A stretch of DNA of 64,000 nucleotides, taken from the NCBI GenBank assembly GCA_024233835.1, contig JACKPC010000006.1, forward strand, positions 1 through 64,000, written 5' to 3'. The position numbers and the translations under genes are program-made. The notes under the pieces are model-generated. The model worked only from the letters and a program-made list of their open reading frames with translations. It made no database searches and had not been told where the DNA came from. Shown piece by piece: positions 56,204 to 64,000 of the stretch (position 1 is its first letter; every line of letters begins with the position of its first letter). The DNA comes from Leptospiraceae bacterium (GTDB lineage Bacteria > Spirochaetota > Leptospiria > Leptospirales > Leptospiraceae).

Positions 56204-56306
56204 TCAGCAGGAAAAGATATTGAATCTAAACCCCGACCTTGCGGAAAAGTTTCTCTAAGAAACTTGTCTCAAGTTTGGTGATACTAGCATCTCTTTTACT
56301 CTCCTG
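56204..56306. repeat. 103-bp direct repeat, left copy
   Basis: Identical to 57273-57375 except for two C/T differences. Contains a 7-bp hairpin (AGTTTCT-CTA-AGAAACT) and imperfect terminal inverted sequence (GCAGGA ... TCCTGC). With the other copy it brackets two small minus-strand genes. It resembles a site-specific recombination element or a MITE more than a coding sequence. Confidence 0.92.
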
Positions 56307-56324
56307 CTTTCAGAAGTTTTAGCT

Positions 56325-56858
56325 TTATTCAAGCAATAGTTTTTTTCCTGTTTGTTCTTTCCACTCAAAGGCTCTTTCTGAAATATAGTAACCCTCATAA
56401 TCATTTAACTTAGTATTATTCTTAAAAGTTTTACGAAACCATTTGAACAAATCTTCTGCCGCCGAAATAAAACTTTCCGCTTTCATTTTCTCTTTCATTT
56501 CAATTTTATCTAAATAATCTTTGACAAAATATAATCTTCCCGGTCGGAGAACATCAGGTTCCATTTGAGGGTAAAGAAACTCTATTACAGGAGATTGAGA
56601 AATCTCCACAGAATAGTATTTTTGGGTCGATATATACTCTATAACTAAATTAGATTTGTCCTCTTCTCTAAAAATGAATTTTTGTCCTCTAATTTTAAAG
56701 CTATTTTCAAGGTTCCTTATTAAAAGGGAATCTAATAATACAATACTTTCAGTAGGTAGGGGATGACAGGTAAGTAAAAAGTTATGTTTAGTTAAATATT
56801 TTTCGATTTCAAGTACATCTTCCGGTGTTATAAAAAAATTAATCTGTTTACTTTTCAT
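56325..56858 (-). CDS. Hypothetical protein, 177 aa; candidate immunity protein
   Basis: Soluble, with no signal or membrane segment; a mixed alpha/beta protein rich in aromatic and acidic residues (IEFLYPQMEPD and a C-terminal WFRKTFKN helix). Its ATG overlaps the end of the upstream 113-residue toxin-like gene by 11 nt, so the two are translationally coupled. Order (toxin first, partner second) and size fit an immunity gene of a contact toxin, but nothing in the sequence proves this. No family recognised. Confidence 0.5.
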   Translation of the reverse strand: MKSKQINFFITPEDVLEIEKYLTKHNFLLTCHPLPTESIVLLDSLLIRNLENSFKIRGQKFIFREEDKSNLVIEYISTQKYYSVEISQSPVIEFLYPQMEPDVLRPGRLYFVKDYLDKIEMKEKMKAESFISAAEDLFKWFRKTFKNNTKLNDYEGYYISERAFEWKEQTGKKLLLE

Positions 56859-57189
56859 CTTTATTCTCTATTTCATTATAGGCATGAAAATTTGGTTTTA
56901 TACCAGTAGCTTTTTCCAATTCATCAAGTATCACTCTTTCTCTTTTTACAGGTTGTCCATTTTTATTCTGCTTTCCAATTTGGTGAAGTTCTACCACTTT
57001 TTCTGTTTCATCAAGACCAGCAATATCAACAAAACGTCTTTTTATACCAAATAATCGAACCATCTTTTCAAAAATTACTGTGAAACCTTTCTGCTTAATT
57101 TCACCCGCTACTTCAATAACTTTTTCTCGATGCTTTGGTCCTCCCAATTTACCATAAGGATTAGGTGTTTTTTTATCCGTTTTCATCAC
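56848..57189 (-). CDS. Free-standing polymorphic-toxin nuclease-like domain, 113 aa
   Basis: Starts MMKTDKKTPNPYGKLGGP. The pattern N-P-Y-G-x-L-G-G-P-x-H-R-x-K-V, F-V-D-I-A-G, V-V-E-L-H-Q-I-G-K and R-E-R-x-I-L-D-E-L-E-x-A-T-G-I resembles C-terminal toxin tips of RHS/WapA-type proteins that are thought to have a nuclease fold. Here the domain stands alone, without repeats, a secretion signal or a trafficking region. Whether it is active is unknown, since the match is from recall of a pattern, not from a search. Confidence 0.5.
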   Translation of the reverse strand: MMKTDKKTPNPYGKLGGPKHREKVIEVAGEIKQKGFTVIFEKMVRLFGIKRRFVDIAGLDETEKVVELHQIGKQNKNGQPVKRERVILDELEKATGIKPNFHAYNEIENKDEK

Positions 57190-57272
57190 TTTTATAATTT
57201 GAGGTATTAACTACAATAATGTCAAATGAAATACTCAAATAGAAACTAATCTTTGTTTTGGAGTTTTAGCTC

Positions 57273-57375
57273 TCAGCAGGAAAAGATATTGAATCTAAAC
57301 CCCGACCCTGCGGAAAAGTTTCTCTAAGAAACTCGTCTCAAGTTTGGTGATACTAGCATCTCTTTTACTCTCCTG
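57273..57375. repeat. 103-bp direct repeat, right copy
   Basis: Right-hand copy of 56204-56306, offset 1069 nt. A 10-bp sequence AGTTTTAGCT occurs just inside each repeat (56315-56324 and 57262-57271), further marking a bounded unit. Confidence 0.92.
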
Positions 57376-57482
57376 TTTCCTTTAGTTTCCATCATGGATT
57401 TTAGACTGTCAAGTTCAATTTTTTTGACTCCGGATAGCATGTAATGGGTATTTTTCTTAAACAGAAGAATAACCTTTGCAAT

Positions 57483-59975
57483 CTAAAACCAATCTGAAGT
57501 TAATTTATCTAATTTCAGTCCATCGTATTCATTGGCCCTGCACTCAAGAATAAAACCCTTCACATCTTCCGCCCTTAAGGTTCTCTGTCCTCTCTCGATA
57601 AACTTTCTTATTTTATCGAAGAAAAATTCATTTACATGACTTCCGGGCTTTTCCAATAAACAATCCATCCTTACCAGGTTACAAACAGTGCGAATGTCGG
57701 AAGAAGTAAAACCTTTTGAATCTCTACCCAGTTCTTCGAAGAATAATTCATGCTGCGGAACCGGCTTTTTGTCATGGGTTATTAGTTCTTCATTTATCTT
57801 TACAATATAATAGGCAAACATTAAAGCCCGTTCTTCTTCATCAGGAGGAAAGACGGGAATCTTAATATCAAATCTTCCGGAACGTTTCAATGCCGGATCC
57901 AAAGAACTTAAGCGATTGGTAGCTGCAAGTACCAGTACATCTTTTTCATCGATATTGTTTAACTCAATCAAAAGTTGGTTTATGGTAGAACCCTGATCGG
58001 TATGAGCTCCTCCCTTATTCACCATATCTCGATTAAAACCGATACTATCTAATTCATCAATAAAAAGTAAGGAGGGACTTTTCGCCCTGGCCTGTGAAAA
58101 TATTCGGCTGATGTTTTTCTGAGACTGTCCTATCCATACACTGATAATTTCAGCCGGATTTAAACCAAAGAAATGCCGGTTTATTTCGCTGGCAAAAGCA
58201 CGAGCAATGTAGGTTTTACCGCATCCCGGCAGACCGTAAAGTAGAATTCCCCCTATTCCGAGTTTCATATTACTTTCCTGCAATTTTTTCAAATTGAGAA
58301 AAGCTTCTTTTTCTTCCTTCATCCCGATAACATCATCAAAATTTAATTCTGTAATATCACGCTTTTTCTCTTCTTCAAATCGTAACTGTATCGGAAGAAC
58401 CGGTTTATAATTCTGAGAGACAACCTGCTTTAAATCTACCGGTACTATCGTTTGATTTTCATAGTCCGGTGTAAAAATGGTAATCGGAATATTCTTTTTA
58501 AAGACTTCCCTGATATGGTTTTCTAAAACTTCCTGTAACTTACTTAACTGGTAATAGTTTCTGGCCACTTCGAAACCCGGAAATAAAAGATATATCTCTT
58601 TTAGATTTTTCTTTAATACTGAAAAGTCTACCCAGGAACGGCTTTTATTTACAAGAGTATGTATAAAGTTTAGATATACATTCTTATCAAAATTCTTACC
58701 TTCCAAAGTTTCTATATCAACAACGATTTGATGTTTCGCATTTACATCAGGCATATTGGAATAATCTACATATTCATCCTGATTCTGGTAATGGGGAGAG
58801 TCATAAGAACTACAAAAAACATCTTTTTGAGAATATCCTAATTTTTCGCAGAGATACTTAATGGTAAAATACTTTAAATAAACATGTTCATCACTTTCTC
58901 CATCCCAGACCATAGATTTTATGTATTCTGTTTCCATTTTAAGCAAAGTCTGATATTCTAATCTTGCATGAGTTCTTCTCAGTTCGGTTACAAATTCAAT
59001 AAGATTCAATTCTGTATCTATTTCATGTCCGGGTAAATCATAGATAAGTTTCAGGTGTTTGTAGACATTATTCCTTACTTCTTCTTCTATGTCAGATTCC
59101 TTTTCATACTTACAGTCCAATCGAAATACATTGGGTATTCTTCTGGCAATAGAAGATAAGGTTTTTTCCAGTATATCTTGCTTTTGCAGTTTTTGAATCT
59201 GTTTCTGAGAGGGGCAATGAAAGAGAATGAATATCTGGGTTTTTGAATGTTTATTAGATGTATGAGAAAGCCTTTGTAGATTCATTTCAAAATTATAAGA
59301 ATCTAATAGTTCGGTACCTGTTTCTCCCAGAATTACATTTTGCATGATTGTTCTGGGAAAATGATAGATTTCTGAACTTGTCCAAATGTCCTTTCCTTCG
59401 TTTTTATTCCCTTCGTTTGTTGTATCCGTATTATCTCCCGTAAAGGATACATCCAGATAAGTAAGCTCATTTACAAACATATCATCTCCGGAGTATTGTC
59501 TTTTTTGGAGGAGCTCTATAGAGAAAATTTGTTCCATAGTCTCTGAAAAAAAATCTTCTTCTTTAGGAATTAAAAACAGGCCTACAGGTTGATAGGAATC
59601 GAGGGCCGCCTGAAACCTTTCATACTCAGCTTCGCTTGAAAAAGTAAATAAGTATTTAATAAAATCATCCGGAACTACAAAGATTTCTTCTTTTTGTTTG
59701 GAATCTTTTTCATTCTCCTGTTTCGTCGCAATCGACTGGAATTCTACATAAGAGTCCAGATCATCATTTATACTGAGACCGGGTTCTAAACGAATTTCTT
59801 CTTCTAAAAAAGTCTTATTGACTTGTTCAATAATCTTTTTATTTCTTCTCGGATTACCCAGCTTCCGAAAAATAAAAGAAACTTTACGCTTTACTTTCTT
59901 CTTGGCTGATTTCTCTATACTGTGTTTTACAGAAGATACTAACTCTTGTAACTTATCATCCGGACTTGATGGCAT
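57483..59975 (-). CDS. Large AAA+ ATPase with novel N-terminal region
   Basis: 830 residues. The C-terminal third is a classical AAA domain: Walker A GLPGCGKT (581-588), Walker B LLFIDELD with D640, sensor 1 AATNR, and arginine-finger type ALKRSGRFD, followed by the lid and a helical tail. The N-terminal ~550 residues show no membrane segment or protease motif (no FtsH HEXXH), and I recognise no domain; a NINQLL-like stretch is not meaningful. Likely a single-ring unfoldase or remodeller acting in the cytoplasm. It lies on the same strand just upstream of the repeat-bracketed unit. Confidence 0.78.
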   Translation of the reverse strand: MPSSPDDKLQELVSSVKHSIEKSAKKKVKRKVSFIFRKLGNPRRNKKIIEQVNKTFLEEEIRLEPGLSINDDLDSYVEFQSIATKQENEKDSKQKEEIFVVPDDFIKYLFTFSSEAEYERFQAALDSYQPVGLFLIPKEEDFFSETMEQIFSIELLQKRQYSGDDMFVNELTYLDVSFTGDNTDTTNEGNKNEGKDIWTSSEIYHFPRTIMQNVILGETGTELLDSYNFEMNLQRLSHTSNKHSKTQIFILFHCPSQKQIQKLQKQDILEKTLSSIARRIPNVFRLDCKYEKESDIEEEVRNNVYKHLKLIYDLPGHEIDTELNLIEFVTELRRTHARLEYQTLLKMETEYIKSMVWDGESDEHVYLKYFTIKYLCEKLGYSQKDVFCSSYDSPHYQNQDEYVDYSNMPDVNAKHQIVVDIETLEGKNFDKNVYLNFIHTLVNKSRSWVDFSVLKKNLKEIYLLFPGFEVARNYYQLSKLQEVLENHIREVFKKNIPITIFTPDYENQTIVPVDLKQVVSQNYKPVLPIQLRFEEEKKRDITELNFDDVIGMKEEKEAFLNLKKLQESNMKLGIGGILLYGLPGCGKTYIARAFASEINRHFFGLNPAEIISVWIGQSQKNISRIFSQARAKSPSLLFIDELDSIGFNRDMVNKGGAHTDQGSTINQLLIELNNIDEKDVLVLAATNRLSSLDPALKRSGRFDIKIPVFPPDEEERALMFAYYIVKINEELITHDKKPVPQHELFFEELGRDSKGFTSSDIRTVCNLVRMDCLLEKPGSHVNEFFFDKIRKFIERGQRTLRAEDVKGFILECRANEYDGLKLDKLTSDWF

Positions 59976-60142
59976 AAAACCCTCTTACTCTCTTTTCAAA
60001 ATAAAAACTAAAGCTTATGATAATAACTTATTCCTTTTTTTGTCAACAGGAGTTTTAAAATAATAATTTCTTATGCTCTCTAATTTTAGATTGATATAAG
60101 AAAGCTATTTGGTTTGAATGGAGAAAGTGAAGGCATAGTCCT

Positions 60143-62188
60143 GTGCTGGAAAAAACAATAAATATTTATCTCAGCCTTTCTATTCTTTTTTTAGGTATTC
60201 TAATATTTCTAAATATTCGACCGGCTGACTCTTTCGTTAAAAAACCTGTAGCCAATAAAGGTATTTTAGATTTACGTTCCTATAACTTTGAAACAAATGG
60301 AAACCTTGGCATCGAAGGCGAATGGGAGTTTTATTGGAATGTTTTTTTAGAAAATCCGATACAACAAAACTCTTTTTTCCAATTACAAAAAACGGAAACC
60401 ATTCACTATATACATGTACCTTCTGAATGGCAGAACTACTCTTTGAATGGAAAACTGTTAGAGACAGATGGTTATGCAATGTATAGATTGAAAGTTTTAT
60501 TAAAATCTGGTGAACCACCACTTGGTTTTTCTATGACAGATATATGTATGGCATACAACTTATATATTAATAACAAATTACAGTATTCTGTAGGAAAAGT
60601 TGGAAAATCTATAGAAGAAACTATACCTCTTCTACAGTATAATACCTTTCCTCTTATCGGAATACAGGGAGAAGAGTTGGAAATTGTCTTTCTTATTTCC
60701 AACTATCATCATGCAAGAGCCGGAATGTGGAATAGACTTACTATCGGTCATCTTGATAAGATCTATGAATCTCAAAAGAAAACGATCACTTTGAAATCCA
60801 TCACATTTGGAGTTCTTTTGATTATGGGTTTCTACCATATTATCCTTTATATCATGCGAAAAAAAGACATAAGCCCTTTTTTATTCGGTATTTTTTGTCT
60901 CTTGATAGCTTCCAGAATTGTTCTAATGGAAGAAAGATACATATTGAATATCTTTCCTACTTTATCATTTTTAGTCCTTTCAAGAATTGAATATTTAAGT
61001 TTCTATATAGCTGTACCTATCTTTTTATTTTACATCTATAATCTTTTTCCTGAAGAATTTTCCTGCTCCTATCTATTTTTCTCTTATCTTATTAGCTTAT
61101 TAGCAATATTAAGTACCCTGTTTTTTCCATTAAAAATCTATGGTTCCTACATATTTTTCACGATGGAATTATTCTTATTAGCATCTATTATTTATTCTAC
61201 TTTTGTCTATATCATAGCCCTGAAACGAAAAAGAGCCGGTTCTATTCTTGTATTTACCGGAACTATGATATTCTATTTAATATTAGTTAACGATCTGTTA
61301 TATGGTGCCGGTTACATTCGTACGGTCCATCTGGCCCCTTATGGCTTTTTAATTTTTGTATTTTTTCAAGCGGTAATGCTTTCTATGAAATTTTCAAATG
61401 CTTTCCAAATATCAGAATCTCTAACAATAGAGTTAACCGATAAAAGTAGTTTATTAGAATTATCAAATAAACAGTTAATCGAACTAAAAGAACAATTAGA
61501 AGTAAAAGTGGAAGAAAGAACCAGGGACTTACAGGCGTCCTATCAGGAAAACTTTGAAAGCATAAAACAGGTTCATAATTTAGAAAAAGAGTTAGCCATA
61601 AAAACAGAAAGAGAAAATGTTTTTAGAGATATTCATGATTATATTGGCGGAGGTCTATCCGATTTATTTTTATTAAATCAAAAGTTAAAACTTTTTTCTG
61701 TTCCACAGGAAATTCAAACAGAATCTGAGCAATTAATACGCAGAATTAATGAAAGCATAAGAAGTAAGATGCACTACGTAGAAGACTTAGAACTTTTACG
61801 TAAAGACTTTTTAAGCGGTATACATACCTATTTACTTCGCAGATATTCTTCCATGAATAGGAAGTTACATTTTTCTATAGAAGAAGAAGCTGCGAATCCC
61901 ATAAACGAAATCACTTCTTCTTTAAAAGACAATCTTTTTTTTATCATTATAGAAATAACAAATAATGATTTAAAATATGGAAAAAACACTGCCGATTGGA
62001 AGCTAAGATTAAACAGAAAAGAGATTATGATAAATTTACAATCACATAGCTTATTCCTATCCGGTGAAGGATTTGGTATGCATAATATTCAGAAACGTGT
62101 TGAAGTTGTCTCCGGAAAAATCATACAAAAGCAAATTCAGGAAAAATACCAAATAGAAATTTATGCTCCGCTTATTTTTACTGTATAA
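60143..62188 (+). CDS. 7TMR-DISM histidine kinase
   Basis: 681 residues. A first membrane segment (residues ~5-25) is followed by a ~165-residue extracytoplasmic 7TMR-DISMED2-like domain (LRSYNFETNGNLGIEGEWEF, WQNY), then seven hydrophobic helices (residues ~220-410), a coiled coil, and a HisKA_3-type kinase core. The phosphoacceptor is probably His498 in FRDIHDYIGGGLS. The ATPase N box reads IIEITNNDLKYG and the G box GEGFGMHNIQKR; both are divergent but present. It pairs with the NarL-type regulator 75 nt downstream. Ligand unknown. Confidence 0.88.
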   Translation: MLEKTINIYLSLSILFLGILIFLNIRPADSFVKKPVANKGILDLRSYNFETNGNLGIEGEWEFYWNVFLENPIQQNSFFQLQKTETIHYIHVPSEWQNYSLNGKLLETDGYAMYRLKVLLKSGEPPLGFSMTDICMAYNLYINNKLQYSVGKVGKSIEETIPLLQYNTFPLIGIQGEELEIVFLISNYHHARAGMWNRLTIGHLDKIYESQKKTITLKSITFGVLLIMGFYHIILYIMRKKDISPFLFGIFCLLIASRIVLMEERYILNIFPTLSFLVLSRIEYLSFYIAVPIFLFYIYNLFPEEFSCSYLFFSYLISLLAILSTLFFPLKIYGSYIFFTMELFLLASIIYSTFVYIIALKRKRAGSILVFTGTMIFYLILVNDLLYGAGYIRTVHLAPYGFLIFVFFQAVMLSMKFSNAFQISESLTIELTDKSSLLELSNKQLIELKEQLEVKVEERTRDLQASYQENFESIKQVHNLEKELAIKTERENVFRDIHDYIGGGLSDLFLLNQKLKLFSVPQEIQTESEQLIRRINESIRSKMHYVEDLELLRKDFLSGIHTYLLRRYSSMNRKLHFSIEEEAANPINEITSSLKDNLFFIIIEITNNDLKYGKNTADWKLRLNRKEIMINLQSHSLFLSGEGFGMHNIQKRVEVVSGKIIQKQIQEKYQIEIYAPLIFTV

Positions 62189-62215
62189 AATTTTATTCTC
62201 CAAATATCTATTCGC

Positions 62216-62242
62216 TTGACAAAACAAGAAAACATATATAAT
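62216..62242 (+). promoter_or_regulatory. Candidate promoter for the response regulator
   Basis: TTGACA (62216-62221) followed after 15 nt by TATAAT (62237-62242), or after 17 nt by TAATAA. Both elements are near-consensus but the 15-nt spacing is short. An AGAGGA ribosome-binding site lies close to the ATG at 62263. Confidence 0.45.
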
Positions 62243-62262
62243 AATAGGGTAGAGGATATTGT

Positions 62263-62895
62263 ATGTCTTATAATATTGGAGTCATAGAAGATAATCTTCC
62301 GTATCGGGAATTCCTGCATCAAGAACTTACACTTCAGAAAATTGAAATAAATCTTCGCTTTTGGAAATCAGCCGAAGAGTTTTTAAGTGAGAAGAGTCTT
62401 GCTTCCCTTGATATTTTACTTTTAGATATTAACCTTCCTCATATGAGTGGAATTGATCTATTAGAAGAATTACAAAAGCGTAAGATTGTAATCAAAGTCA
62501 TCATTCTTAGTGTTATAGCCTCAGAAGAAACAATTTTTAAAGCATTAAAAGCGGGAGCCGTAGCTTATGCTTCAAAATTAGATAAAAAGAATATTATGGA
62601 AGTAATACAGATTGTTCTAAAAGAAGGTGCCTATATTTCACCAACTATCGCTTTTAAAATGATTCATTATTTACAGGAACCCTTGAAGAATTCAAGGGAA
62701 GATATTCAACTAACTCCGAAAGAGTTACAAATTCTAAAACTCATTACAAATGGAGAAACAGCAGGAGAAATCTCAGAAACCTTAGATGTTACCGAGGCCA
62801 CGATTCGCTTTCATATTCGTAATATTTATAAGAAATTACAGGTTAAAAACCGGGTAGAACTTCTCAAAAAATCAGAACGAAAAGGTCTTATATAG
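62263..62895 (+). CDS. NarL/LuxR-type response regulator
   Basis: 210 residues. N-terminal receiver domain with acidic pocket E9/D10 and phosphoacceptor Asp55 (LLLDINLPHMSG); conserved S/T and K residues occur at LSV and SKLDK. C-terminal LuxR-type HTH (LTPKELQILKLITNG ... TEATIRFHIRNIYKKL). It is the likely partner of the 7TMR-DISM kinase. Regulon unknown. Confidence 0.93.
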   Translation: MSYNIGVIEDNLPYREFLHQELTLQKIEINLRFWKSAEEFLSEKSLASLDILLLDINLPHMSGIDLLEELQKRKIVIKVIILSVIASEETIFKALKAGAVAYASKLDKKNIMEVIQIVLKEGAYISPTIAFKMIHYLQEPLKNSREDIQLTPKELQILKLITNGETAGEISETLDVTEATIRFHIRNIYKKLQVKNRVELLKKSERKGLI

Positions 62896-63050
62896 TGCAA
62901 AAATTATATTCCTTACAATAAATTCCCTTCAAGAAGTTGGTAGATTTATTTCATGCTTCGTTTAAAAAGAAACTTTTTTTTGGATAAATCCTCATTACCT
63001 TTAAAAACTGATGACAGGCTTTATCATGATAGAAGTGTATACATTATATT

Positions 63051-64000
63051 ATGATTAAAGAACTGGAACTAAGAGTTTTACCGGAAATTGCCGGAATCGA
63101 AGAAGAATTGAAAACTAGGATTTCCACTACCCTGAAAATTCCGAAAACTGAGTTTCATCACATAGAAGTCGTAAATCGATCTATAGATGCTCGACAGAGA
63201 ACGGTTATGGTGAATCTCAAAGTTCGCGTATATATCGGTGAATCATTTGTTGAACAGCCGGTTTCTCTTCCAAATTACTCCAATGTAAAAAATGCCGAAG
63301 AAGTGATTGTCGTAGGTTCCGGTCCTGCGGGCTTATTTGCTTCTCTGCAACTTATTGAATTGGGTTTAAAACCGATTCTTTTGGAAAGAGGAAAGAGTGT
63401 TGAAAATAGAATATTCGATATTCGTGGAATTGTCTCGCACTCGATAGTAAATGAAGATTCTAATTATTGTTTTGGAGAGGGAGGAGCTGGAACCTATTCT
63501 GATGGAAAGTTATATACCCGTTCCAAAAAAAAAGGAAATGTTCGGCAGGTATTAGAACAATTAGTTGCTTTCGGTGCCAATAAAAATATTTTAGTTGAGG
63601 CGCATCCCCATATTGGAACCAATAAGCTATCAGGGATTATTCGAAACATTCGAGAAACTATTTTAGCAAATGGTGGAGAAGTTTTTTTTAATGCAAGAGT
63701 TTCTGATTTTATCTTAAACGGAGATCAAATCACCGGAGTAATTACTTCCGATGGCAGACGCTTCTCTTCTAAAAAAGTAATTCTGGCTACAGGACATTCA
63801 GCCAGAGATATTTTTGAATTATTATATTCTAAAGGGATTGAAATACAGCTAAAACCACTGGCAATGGGGGTACGTGTAGAACACCCTCAGTCTCTAATCG
63901 ATTCCATTCAATACCATTGTGAAGTGCGTAGTCCCTACCTACCTGCCTCTTCCTACTCGATTGTAAGACAGGTGAATGGAAGAGGAGTTTATTCTTTTTG
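63051..64000 (+). CDS. COG2509-type FAD-dependent dehydrogenase, 3' end outside window
   Basis: The ATG at 63051 opens a frame that runs off the right edge (316 codons visible). An N-terminal ~75-residue region resembling the small domain of this family is followed by the FAD motif VIVVGSGPAGLFAS, then GEGGAGTYSDGKLYTR, which is typical of the COG2509 family, and VILATGHSARD. Members are soluble flavoproteins of largely unknown substrate. Complete family members are about 500-540 residues, so roughly a third is missing here. Confidence 0.85.
   Translation, partial: MIKELELRVLPEIAGIEEELKTRISTTLKIPKTEFHHIEVVNRSIDARQRTVMVNLKVRVYIGESFVEQPVSLPNYSNVKNAEEVIVVGSGPAGLFASLQLIELGLKPILLERGKSVENRIFDIRGIVSHSIVNEDSNYCFGEGGAGTYSDGKLYTRSKKKGNVRQVLEQLVAFGANKNILVEAHPHIGTNKLSGIIRNIRETILANGGEVFFNARVSDFILNGDQITGVITSDGRRFSSKKVILATGHSARDIFELLYSKGIEIQLKPLAMGVRVEHPQSLIDSIQYHCEVRSPYLPASSYSIVRQVNGRGVYSF

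Noticed and set aside
56204..57375. Insertion sequence or composite transposon
   Set aside because: The repeats are in direct orientation, 103 bp long, and neither gene between them resembles a transposase.

Overview
The window is an AT-rich bacterial chromosome segment that most resembles a spirochete of the Leptospira/Leptospiraceae type. This is inferred from gene content and style, not from a marker gene: many lipoproteins with loose spirochete-like lipoboxes (LSC, ANC, ISNC), an LptD-type outer-membrane assembly protein, long secreted repeat proteins, NHL-type lipoproteins and a poly-HAMP chemotaxis receptor. I saw no rRNA, tRNA, CRISPR array or transposase.

Layout. 1-5.4 kb: the 3' part of a giant Calx-beta surface protein. 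5.5-13.4 kb: thioredoxin, a YD-repeat secreted protein, an NDH-2-like flavoprotein, a CoA-transferase/racemase, a Thr-type sulfatase-fold enzyme and a YdcF protein. 13.5-18.8 kb: envelope proteins (Lys/Glu-rich lipoprotein, HEAT-repeat protein, small lipoprotein, coiled-coil protein) around a YrdC/Sua5 protein. 18.9-21.9 kb: a pflB-pflA pair. 22-28.9 kb: a hypothetical protein, thpR, a lipoprotein PPIase-like protein, proC and a large methyl-accepting chemotaxis protein.

28.9-41.4 kb is a clearly accessory, repeat-rich block. Three homologous copies of one leader plus lipoprotein signal sequence (near 29.1, 33.3 and 34.9 kb), and three of another (35.1, 36.3 and 41.0 kb), are attached to different or truncated bodies. 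Among them lie a 1096-residue YD-repeat protein, a lipoprotein with an 18-bp tandem repeat, a DUF3137 protein, a DUF1566 adhesin-like lipoprotein, an FGE-fold lipoprotein, and pseudogene fragments, one of them a remnant of an AAA-ATPase-like/PD-(D/E)XK family gene. The pattern looks like recombination that reuses secretion leaders.

41.8-56.2 kb returns to core genes: ilvD, an FMO-like flavoprotein, lptD, a polyprenyl glycosylphosphotransferase, and a tight gatC-gatA-hisF-symporter cluster. 56.2-57.4 kb holds the most striking feature: a 103-bp structured sequence present twice as near-identical direct repeats, bracketing two overlapping small genes. One resembles a free-standing polymorphic-toxin nuclease domain, so the unit may be a mobile toxin/immunity-like cassette. 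It is followed by an 830-residue AAA+ ATPase, a 7TMR-DISM histidine kinase with a NarL-type response regulator, and the start of a COG2509-type FAD dehydrogenase that runs off the right edge.
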